Assembly (NCBI GenBank): GCA_947456995.1
Contig: CANGVB010000030.1
Coordinates: 1-13,491, forward strand
Direction of reading: 5' to 3'
DNA: 13,491 nucleotides
Source of the DNA: Bryobacteraceae bacterium
GTDB taxonomy: Bacteria; Acidobacteriota; Terriglobia; Bryobacterales; Bryobacteraceae
Shown here: positions 7,057 to 12,933 of the stretch, one piece after another
How the letters are laid out: the number at the start of each line of letters is the position of its first letter
Numbering within the stretch: position 1 is the stretch's first letter
Program-made: the position numbers and the translations under genes
Notes under the pieces: generated by a model
The model's database searches: none
What the model saw: only the letters and a program-made list of their open reading frames with translations
Told to the model about the DNA's origin: nothing

Positions 7057-8245
7057 GAAGAACTATGCAGTAGGTCTTGACGTCGGCAGCGCCTGGACGC
7101 GTTGCCTGATCACAGAGGTGGTTGATGGCGGTCTTGAGTTCCGCGGCCATGGCCAATTCGAATCCAAGGGCTGGCTCAAGGGTCGTGTCAGCGACCAGCA
7201 TGCCATCAGCGAGAACATCCGCTGGGCAGTCCAGATGGCCGAGTGTCAGGCTCTCGTGTCAGTCAGCGGCGTCGTAGCCGGCCTCGGCGGCAGTGGCATT
7301 GACGGCATGACCTCACGCGGGGTCTATGAGTTTGGCCGTCCTCGCCAGATCGAGTCCGGCGACATGACCTATGTCGTCAAGCAGGCGGCTGAGGTGAAGC
7401 TCGAGCACGACCGCATGATCCTGCAGGTCTGCCCGCAGGACTTCATCGTCGATGGCCGCGCCAACATCCGCAACCCCAAGGGCATGGCCGCCTCACGCTT
7501 TGAGGCTCACGTCCACCTGGTTACGGCCAGCGAGCAGGAACACAGCGTCATCCAGAACGCAGTCAATGAAGCCCATCTTGCGATGGACGAATCGGTCTTT
7601 GAACCGATCGCAGCAGCTTATTGCGCCACCAGCGAAGGCGAGCGCGAGCACGGCGTAGGCATCATCGACATCGGCGCTCACTCCACCGACGTCGCTCTAT
7701 ATGAGGGCGAAGCCCTGGTGGGCAGCTTCAGCGTCGGCATCGGCGGCGACCACTTCACCAAAGACCTTGCCTACTACCTCACCAGCAGCCGCGAAGACGC
7801 TCAGTTGCTCAAGGAAGAATTCGGCTGCGCGCTGCTAGGCCTCTCCAGCGGCAACACGCTGATCGAGGTGCCGGGAGCGGAAGGCCGCGAAGCCCGCGAG
7901 ATTTCGCGCTGGCAGATCGTCGAGATTCTCGAAGCCCGCGCCGAACAGCTCTTCCAGGTGATCCGTAAAGAGATCGGACGCCTCGGTATGGACGGCAATC
8001 TGCAGGAAGGTGTCGTGCTGACTGGTGGCGGCGCCAAGCTGCCTGGAATGCTCGACATCGCTGAACGTGAACTGAACTGCCCCTCTCGCAACGGACTGCC
8101 CGATGCGATCAACAACTGGCCGGACGAAATGCTGAGCCCCGAATGGACAACCGTCGCCGGGCTTGCAATGTATGCCGGTCGCATGAAACTGCGCCGTGAC
8201 GGCAAGCGCAAAACGCCGCGGCTCCTGAACCTGGTGCTGCGCTAA
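7046..8245 (+). CDS. ftsA: cell division protein FtsA (actin-like FtsZ membrane anchor)
   Basis: FtsA is an actin-fold ATPase that tethers FtsZ filaments to the membrane and recruits later divisome proteins. With a GTG start the product is 399 residues, close to the usual 400-440. It shows the phosphate-1 region VGLDVGSAWTR (9-19), the FtsA-specific 1C domain (about 80-160), the phosphate-2 region IIDIGAHSTDVALY (206-219), the adenosine motif VLTGGGAKLPGM (324-335) and a basic-hydrophobic C-terminus KRKTPRLLNLVLR (387-399), which could be the membrane-targeting helix. Both phosphate loops depart from the common form: the Lys of DIGT-x-K is missing and GGGTTD is replaced by GAHSTD. The 1C domain and the link to ftsZ separate it from MreB and PilM. 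Confidence 0.94.
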   Translation: MADKKNYAVGLDVGSAWTRCLITEVVDGGLEFRGHGQFESKGWLKGRVSDQHAISENIRWAVQMAECQALVSVSGVVAGLGGSGIDGMTSRGVYEFGRPRQIESGDMTYVVKQAAEVKLEHDRMILQVCPQDFIVDGRANIRNPKGMAASRFEAHVHLVTASEQEHSVIQNAVNEAHLAMDESVFEPIAAAYCATSEGEREHGVGIIDIGAHSTDVALYEGEALVGSFSVGIGGDHFTKDLAYYLTSSREDAQLLKEEFGCALLGLSSGNTLIEVPGAEGREAREISRWQIVEILEARAEQLFQVIRKEIGRLGMDGNLQEGVVLTGGGAKLPGMLDIAERELNCPSRNGLPDAINNWPDEMLSPEWTTVAGLAMYAGRMKLRRDGKRKTPRLLNLVLR

Positions 8246-8250
8246 GGAGG
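8244..8250 (+). promoter_or_regulatory. strong Shine-Dalgarno sequence of ftsZ, overlapping the ftsA stop
   Basis: AAGGAGG, the best ribosome site in the window, begins within the ftsA TAA (8243-8245). It lies 5 bases before ATG 8256 and only 2 before ATG 8253, so the second ATG is preferred. A stronger site than at its neighbours fits the known need for FtsZ in larger amounts. Confidence 0.8.
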
Positions 8251-8255
8251 CAATG

Positions 8256-9458
8256 ATGGAACTGAAATTCTCACTTGAAGACGACTTCTCGCTCAACACC
8301 AAGATCAAGGTAATCGGTGTCGGTGGCGGCGGTAGCAATGCTGTAGCCCGAATGATGGATTCTGGCCTCAAGGGCGTTGAGTTCTACATTCTCAACACCG
8401 ACAAGCAGGCTTTGCAGGCCTCTCCGGTACCGAACAAGCTGGCCATCGGATCGAAGATCACCAATGGCCTCGGCGCTGGTGCCGACCCGGCCATCGGCCG
8501 CAACGCCGCACTCGAAGACACGGACAAGATCATCGAAATCCTTGAAGGCGCAGACATGGTCTTCGTCACGGCTGGCCTCGGTGGCGGTACTGGCACCGGA
8601 GCTGCTCCTGTGGTTGCTGCACTTGCCCGTGAGCTGAACGCGCTGACCGTTGCCGTTGTCACCAAGCCCTTTGAGTTTGAAGGCCCGCGCCGCAAGAAGT
8701 GTGGCGAGCGAGGCTTGAGCGATCTTGCCGCTGCTGTCGACACTGTGATCCCGATCCCGAATGACCGTCTGCTTTCGCTTGTCCCCAAGGGCACGAGCTT
8801 CTTTGAAGCCTTCCGTATCGCCGATGACGTGCTTCGTCAGGCAGTACAGGGCATCAGCGACATCATCACCACTCCTGGCCTGATCAACCGCGACTTCTCC
8901 GACATCAAGAGCATCATGACGGGCATGGGCTACGCCATGATGGGCACGGCTTCGGCTACGGGTGCCAATGCTGCGTTGCTCGCGGCAGAGCAAGCCATCA
9001 GCAGCCCGCTGCTTGAAGAGGGTGGGGTGCGTGGTGCACGCGGCATCCTCATCAACATCACCGGTTCGAGTCGTCTTGGCTTGCACGAGGTGAACGAGGC
9101 TTGCTCGTTGATCCGCAAGGCCGCGAGCTTTGAGGATGTTCAGATCAACTTCGGTGTGGTCATGAACGAGAACATGGGCGAAGAGGTGAAGATCACTGTT
9201 ATCGCGACTGGCTTTGAGCGCGAGTCCTTACCTCAGATTGAGCGCCGTGTGCGGCAGGCGGAATCGATCGTGATCGAGACGCCGATGGTGATGGCTGCAA
9301 GCGCTGGTGTGACCAGCAACGTCTTCACGAACTATGAGCCGGAGCCCGAACCTGAGCCCGAGCCGATTCCGGTTGAGATTCCGCAGGTAGTGGAAGAAGA
9401 GACCGACGACTACGACGTTCCCGCTTTCCTCAAGCGCGAACGCCGCTTATTCCAGTAG
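8256..9458 (+). CDS. ftsZ: cell division protein FtsZ (tubulin-like GTPase)
   Basis: FtsZ polymerises into the Z ring at midcell and is the scaffold for division. The product has 400 residues from ATG 8256 (401 from ATG 8253). It shows the nucleotide-binding loop GVGGGGSNAV (21-30), the tubulin signature GLGGGTGTGA (107-116), PNDRLL (168-173), and the catalytic T7 loop GLINRDFSDI (208-217), which keeps Asn, Asp and Asp but has Arg where Val or Leu is common. A short, acidic, proline-rich linker with five Glu-Pro pairs (361-370) leads to the conserved C-terminal peptide DYDVPAFLKR (385-394), which binds FtsA and other partners. Base use shifts from C-rich to G-rich in the 3' half. It is the last gene of the cluster. 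Confidence 0.98.
   Translation: MELKFSLEDDFSLNTKIKVIGVGGGGSNAVARMMDSGLKGVEFYILNTDKQALQASPVPNKLAIGSKITNGLGAGADPAIGRNAALEDTDKIIEILEGADMVFVTAGLGGGTGTGAAPVVAALARELNALTVAVVTKPFEFEGPRRKKCGERGLSDLAAAVDTVIPIPNDRLLSLVPKGTSFFEAFRIADDVLRQAVQGISDIITTPGLINRDFSDIKSIMTGMGYAMMGTASATGANAALLAAEQAISSPLLEEGGVRGARGILINITGSSRLGLHEVNEACSLIRKAASFEDVQINFGVVMNENMGEEVKITVIATGFERESLPQIERRVRQAESIVIETPMVMAASAGVTSNVFTNYEPEPEPEPEPIPVEIPQVVEEETDDYDVPAFLKRERRLFQ
9336..9365 (+). repeat. Glu-Pro tandem repeat in the FtsZ linker
   Basis: Five consecutive GAR-CCN codon pairs (E-P x5) form a 30-base degenerate 6-base repeat in the variable linker between the FtsZ GTPase core and its C-terminal peptide. Such repeats can change length by slippage. 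Linker variability is known for FtsZ; any length change here is inference. Confidence 0.8.
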
Positions 9459-9474
9459 ACGCTTAGGCGTCTAC
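9455..9474. terminator. bidirectional hairpin holding both convergent stop codons
   Basis: GTAGACGC (9455-9462) and GCGTCTAC (9467-9474) form a perfect 8-bp stem around a TTAG loop (9463-9466). The ftsZ TAG (9456-9458) lies in one arm, and the minus-strand TAA (9463-9465) lies in the loop. The genes are separated by only 4 bases. Placement suggests a shared terminator for both strands, but no T run follows on either strand, so it may act as an RNA 3'-end stabiliser or be Rho-assisted. Confidence 0.5.
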
Positions 9475-10395
9475 GTGGTCATGGAAGAAGGTGTCGATCG
9501 ACGCCTTGTATTCACTCAACTGGCCGTTTAGCCCATTCATCTCGGTACGCGACATCGGCTGGAAGGCCTTGGCGATGGCGACGTTCTGCTCGAGGTGTTC
9601 CACCTTGGGCATGCCGAGGATGACTGCGCCTACTGGCAGGGTGAGCGAGTAGCGGATCAGGTTGTCGACTGAGGTCTTGCCGTTCAACTTCTCCTGGGCA
9701 AAGATCTTCATGGCGGTGACGCCCATCTTCTTGCGCAGAGCTACTGGTAGAGCGAGAGTCTCGAAGCTGTCGGTTGCGGGGTTGCCATCGTTGCGGGCCT
9801 GGCCGATGCGGGCGGCGTTGAGGGCAAACTGGGTGACGTTGAAGTCGTGCCGCTCGAGGGCCATCTTGAGGACCTTCGGGTCGGTATGGCAGGAGACACC
9901 GACGTTGTGGACCACCTTCTGGTCGCGCATCTTGTAGAGCATGTTCAGGACGCCGTCCTTTGCTTCGATGGCGGCGAGGTCTTCTTCAGTTGTGAGGGAG
10001 TGGATCTGAACGGTGTTGAAGTGGTCTGTCTGGCAGCGCTTGAGGGAGCCTTCGAGGATGCGCATGGCAGCGTCGCCGTTGCGGGCCGGGAGTTTGGTGA
10101 CGAGGTAGACGTCTTTGCGGCGGGCACCGAGGGCTTTGCCTACGCGGGTTTCGCTGAGACCGGCACCGTAATCGTAGGCCGTATCGAAGTAAGTGATGCC
10201 AAGGTCGAGGGCCTTGTGGATGACTGCAATGGCCTCATCTTCGTTCTTGTAGGAGAGGAAGCGGCTTCCGCAACCGAAGCCGACGATCGAGATTCGCTTG
10301 CCGGTTTGGCCGAACAAACGAGTGGGCATAGGAGAGGCTGCGCTCAAAGCTGCTGCGGCTGTGGTGCCGAGGAAGATGCGACGGGATTGGCTCAT
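9463..10395 (-). CDS. Tat-exported aldo/keto reductase family protein
   Basis: The product is a 310-residue aldo/keto reductase, a TIM-barrel NAD(P)H-dependent oxidoreductase of unknown substrate. The N-terminus MSQSRRIFLGTTAAAALSAA fits a twin-arginine signal (RR at 5-6), which implies export folded, with cofactor, or membrane attachment. The catalytic tetrad is visible: D71 in YFDTAYDYG, Y76, K101 in VTKLP and H132 in QIHSL. Later segments include VGVSCHTDP (165-173) and GAVILGMPKVEHLEQNV (256-272). The start at 10395 is chosen because it puts the Tat motif at the N-terminus; an in-frame start at 10569 would run into the divergent gene. No Shine-Dalgarno sequence is evident. It is convergent with ftsZ and probably unrelated to division. 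Confidence 0.9.
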   Translation of the reverse strand: MSQSRRIFLGTTAAAALSAASPMPTRLFGQTGKRISIVGFGCGSRFLSYKNEDEAIAVIHKALDLGITYFDTAYDYGAGLSETRVGKALGARRKDVYLVTKLPARNGDAAMRILEGSLKRCQTDHFNTVQIHSLTTEEDLAAIEAKDGVLNMLYKMRDQKVVHNVGVSCHTDPKVLKMALERHDFNVTQFALNAARIGQARNDGNPATDSFETLALPVALRKKMGVTAMKIFAQEKLNGKTSVDNLIRYSLTLPVGAVILGMPKVEHLEQNVAIAKAFQPMSRTEMNGLNGQLSEYKASIDTFFHDHVDA

Positions 10396-10420
10396 TTGAG
10401 GACCAGAATACACTATAGAG
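10387..10420 (+). promoter_or_regulatory. divergent promoter region; possible leaderless start for the M28 gene
   Basis: Only 25 bases (10396-10420) separate the divergent start codons of the reductase and peptidase genes. A weak sigma70-like pair on the + strand is TTGGCT (10387-10392) and TACACT (10409-10414), 16 bases apart, each matching four of six consensus positions. Transcription would then begin near 10421, at the ATG itself, which would give a leaderless mRNA; no spaced Shine-Dalgarno sequence is seen. On the minus strand TATAGT (10418-10413) resembles a -10 box, without a good -35. Confidence 0.3.
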
Positions 10421-11821
10421 ATGAAGCTAGTCATTGGGTTGTTGTGTCTGTCGCTTGGCGCGGCCGAGGTTGTAAAGGAAGCGGATGCCAAGGCACTTAG
10501 TGCGATTGTGTCTTTTCTGGCGAGTGATTCTCTCGAAGGGCGTGAGACGCCTTCAGCCGGACAGACCATTGCGGCTGACTATATTGCCAGTGAGTTTCGT
10601 CGGGCGGGGCTGAAGAGTTCGTTTCAAGATGCCAAGGTGTCTGTGCGCCGGGTGGTGCGGGACGGCTTTGACGTTAGCCTCAGCGATGGCTCGAAGACAG
10701 TGAAGGTGCCAGTGGATACGGCATTCTGGACAGCAGGGCCAAAGGTTGAACTGAGCGGGGCGGCGGTGAAGGTTGTCAAGATGGCCGAGTTGCGGGAGCT
10801 CAAGACCGAAGGGATCGAGCCAGTTGTGCTCATCGAAGGGCCAGGCGGACCAGGCTTGCAGCAGGCAGTGATGAAGTTATCGGCGGCGGGGGTGAAGGTG
10901 GTGATTCTGGTTGGAATCCCGATGGCCTTACCCATCCAGACGCTTGAGTTTGACGACCAGCCGAAGATGGGCCTCGTTATGTTGCGGACAAGCAACGCCG
11001 ACGCCGAAGCGATGCTCAAGGGCGGTGGGGCGCTGAAGCTCTCAGCGAAGATTGCCGAGGCGACAGCTTCGAACGATGTGGCTCGCAATGTGATCGGCAT
11101 CCTGCCTGGTAGCGACCCGCAGCTTAAGGACGAGTATGTGTTGCTTACTGCGCACTACGACCATCTGGGAATTCGGCCCAAGAACGACGGAGACAAGGTC
11201 TACAACGGGGCTAACGATAACGCGAGTGGGGTGGCCAGCATCATCGAGAGTGCGCGCCTGATTGGGCAGTTGCCGGTTGCACCCAAGCGGAGCATCATGT
11301 TTGTTGCCTTCTTTGGGGAAGAGCGAGGCTTGCTTGGCAGCCGCTATTTTGTGCGTCATCCGCTGGTGCCGCTGGCGAAGATGGTGGCGAATATCAACCT
11401 TGAACAGACGGGCAGAACCGATTCCAGTGAAGGCCCGAACGTGGGCCAGGTAAACCTGACGGGCTATCATTTCTCGACCATTCACAAGCACCTCGAAGAA
11501 GCTGGCAAGGCGACAGCGCTTAAGGTAGTGAAGCATGAGAAGTTTAGCGACCCTTACTTTAATGCCAGCGACAATGCGGCGTTTGCACAGGTGGGCGTGC
11601 CCTCTACGACCATGAGCGTTACCTATGCCTTCCCTGACTATCACCAGCTTGGGGATGAATGGGAGAAGATCGACTACGCCAATATGGCCAAGGTGACCCG
11701 GGCGATTGCGCAGGGGGCTTACCTTGCTGCCGATGCGGCCGAGCGGATTGTTTGGAACGCGGATGAGCCGAAGACGAAGGCTTACCGAGAGGCGGCGGAG
11801 AAGCTTCTCCAGGCGAAGTAG
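10421..11821 (+). CDS. secreted M28-family zinc metallopeptidase with PA-like insert
   Basis: This is a 466-residue putative aminopeptidase of family M28, probably secreted or periplasmic and likely to release amino acids from peptides. A signal peptide covers about 1-15 (MKLVIGLLCLSLGAA). An N-terminal segment contains DSLEGRETPSAGQTIAADYI (36-55), frequent in this group. A PA-like domain spans roughly 90-230. The peptidase domain follows with zinc-site residues H245 (TAHYDHLG), D266 (NGANDNASG), E300/E301 (FFGEERGLLGS), E328 (NINLEQTGR) and H408 (DYHQLGDEW). The E328 position is Asp in well-studied members such as Streptomyces griseus aminopeptidase. Substrate specificity cannot be told. 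Its G-rich coding strand contrasts with the C-rich dcw genes, and its 3' end overlaps the next gene by 40 bases, tail-to-tail. Confidence 0.92.
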   Translation: MKLVIGLLCLSLGAAEVVKEADAKALSAIVSFLASDSLEGRETPSAGQTIAADYIASEFRRAGLKSSFQDAKVSVRRVVRDGFDVSLSDGSKTVKVPVDTAFWTAGPKVELSGAAVKVVKMAELRELKTEGIEPVVLIEGPGGPGLQQAVMKLSAAGVKVVILVGIPMALPIQTLEFDDQPKMGLVMLRTSNADAEAMLKGGGALKLSAKIAEATASNDVARNVIGILPGSDPQLKDEYVLLTAHYDHLGIRPKNDGDKVYNGANDNASGVASIIESARLIGQLPVAPKRSIMFVAFFGEERGLLGSRYFVRHPLVPLAKMVANINLEQTGRTDSSEGPNVGQVNLTGYHFSTIHKHLEEAGKATALKVVKHEKFSDPYFNASDNAAFAQVGVPSTTMSVTYAFPDYHQLGDEWEKIDYANMAKVTRAIAQGAYLAADAAERIVWNADEPKTKAYREAAEKLLQAK

Positions 11822-12933
11822 GCTGCCGGGATCAACAAGAGCCAAAGCCAGGAGTAACCAGAAGCCGAGACGGCGCTGGCGGTGAGGATGTCTGAGCGGA
11901 GGTTGGCCATGGGGAGTTTGTCCAGGCCAGAGACCGGGAGTGAGCCCATGACGCGCTCTTTACTGGTGGACTCTTCGTCTTGAGGGAGCTTGGCGACGAT
12001 GTCGCTGATTTCGCCGTAGCCCGTGAAGAGGCTTTTGTCGTGAGTGAGCGGGTAGAGGGTGGTCTTGCCGTTGAGTTTGGACTCGATGATGGCGTTGGGG
12101 TCGTTGCAGACGCCCATTCGGTAGTAGCCGCCAAAGGGTAGCTCGGGGTGTGCCTTTTGGATGGCCGCGTAGACGCGCATGACTTCGCCGAGCACACGCA
12201 TGGCTTCGATTGCCTGATCTCCTTTGTAGGTGTGGGCGGTGTTGCCGAGGACCCAGGCCTGATCGTTGGTATCGATTGGCCGAATCACGGCTTTGCCGTC
12301 GATGCCGAAGAAGAAGCAGAGTGAGGCATTCACCTTGGGGCCGGTGATGAAGATTTCGTGCTGGGAGTGGGGTGCGGGGACCAGGAGGTTTCTATTCTGG
12401 CCCGGGATGGGGATGCCCGTGTCGAGCCAGAAGGGAGTGAGAACTTCTTTGCCCTTGTACTTGAGATCGCCGAAGTTGGCGAAGTAGCGGGAGTCACGAA
12501 CTTCGATGGTGTGGCCGTCAGCAGCAAGCTGGCTGAGGAGCTTTTCTGGATTGGGTTCGTTTAGTCTGGCGGCGAAGGAGACGCTATCGTCTTTGAGGGT
12601 GAGCATCTCGTCGCCAAACATGAGGCCCATGCCGAGGGACTTGGGGCCGGGGGTGCTGGGTGGAGCCGGCTCGTTACTCGGCTTGGGAAGAACACGACCG
12701 GCCATGCGGACGCTGCGACCGAGGGTCTTGACGGTGATGCCGGGGAAGGAATCGAGGGCCTTCCACTGCTGGTCTTTGATGTAGCCGCGCAAGCGATTCA
12801 CTTCGTCGGGGCCGAGGATACGGATACCTTCGACGAGCTTGTTTACGAACTCGGGTTGGGCTGAGACTTCTTTCGCTACGTCTGAAAGGAGGACGTAGTC
12901 TTGAGCGAGGAGTAGCAGTAGGAGTGGGGTCAT
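11782..12933 (-). CDS. unrecognised protein, predicted secreted with C-terminal membrane anchor
   Basis: I do not recognise this 383-residue protein. It begins with a short hydrophobic stretch (MTPLLLLLLAQDY), perhaps a signal peptide or anchor, then a helical region rich in charged residues (15-60), a Pro/Ser-rich linker (82-98), a mixed domain (about 100-318) and a C-terminal membrane segment (about 361-377) ending in a short Arg-containing tail. Notable segments are WLDTGIPIPGQNRNLLVPAP (169-188), GGYYRMGVCNDPNAIIE (268-284) and a single Cys pair at 206 and 276. The ATG at 12933 is chosen because it overlaps the upstream stop codon (ATGA) and puts the hydrophobic stretch first. Coupling to the S9 peptidase gene suggests a related envelope role; function is unknown. 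Confidence 0.8.
   Translation of the reverse strand: MTPLLLLLLAQDYVLLSDVAKEVSAQPEFVNKLVEGIRILGPDEVNRLRGYIKDQQWKALDSFPGITVKTLGRSVRMAGRVLPKPSNEPAPPSTPGPKSLGMGLMFGDEMLTLKDDSVSFAARLNEPNPEKLLSQLAADGHTIEVRDSRYFANFGDLKYKGKEVLTPFWLDTGIPIPGQNRNLLVPAPHSQHEIFITGPKVNASLCFFFGIDGKAVIRPIDTNDQAWVLGNTAHTYKGDQAIEAMRVLGEVMRVYAAIQKAHPELPFGGYYRMGVCNDPNAIIESKLNGKTTLYPLTHDKSLFTGYGEISDIVAKLPQDEESTSKERVMGSLPVSGLDKLPMANLRSDILTASAVSASGYSWLWLLLIPAAYFAWRSFSAASR
11797..11810. repeat. 14-base perfect palindrome in the convergent gene overlap
   Basis: GGAGAAGCTTCTCC is its own reverse complement and lies inside the 40-base overlap between the M28 gene (+) and the unrecognised gene (-). As RNA it could fold as a 5-bp stem with an AGCT loop on either strand. 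No T run follows. It may help end both transcripts or be chance. Confidence 0.35.

Larger units (their letters stand above)
1..9458 (+). other. dcw cluster: murF(partial)-mraY-murD-ftsW-murG-murC-ftsQ-ftsA-ftsZ
   Basis: Nine consecutive + strand genes for peptidoglycan precursor synthesis and cell division are packed with no gap above 10 bases. Gaps are 4 (murF/mraY), 6 (mraY/murD), 10 (murG/murC) and 10 (ftsA/ftsZ) bases; the other junctions overlap. The order matches the conserved dcw cluster known across bacteria, except that murB and ddl are not found between murC and ftsQ. No room exists for intergenic promoters, so transcription probably starts upstream of the window or inside genes. 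The cluster ends at an inverted repeat holding the ftsZ stop codon. Confidence 0.95.

Noticed and set aside
8271-9086. 271-codon open frame on the minus strand opposite ftsZ.
   Set aside because: It is fully antisense to a conserved gene, has no recognisable motif, and is expected from codon bias in GC-rich DNA.
9847-10500. 217-codon + strand open frame opposite the aldo/keto reductase.
   Set aside because: The minus-strand frame has a complete catalytic tetrad and Tat signal. The + frame is a low-complexity acidic shadow.
11042-11845. 267-codon minus-strand open frame opposite the M28 gene.
   Set aside because: The + strand frame has all zinc-site residues in order. The antisense translation shows no domain.
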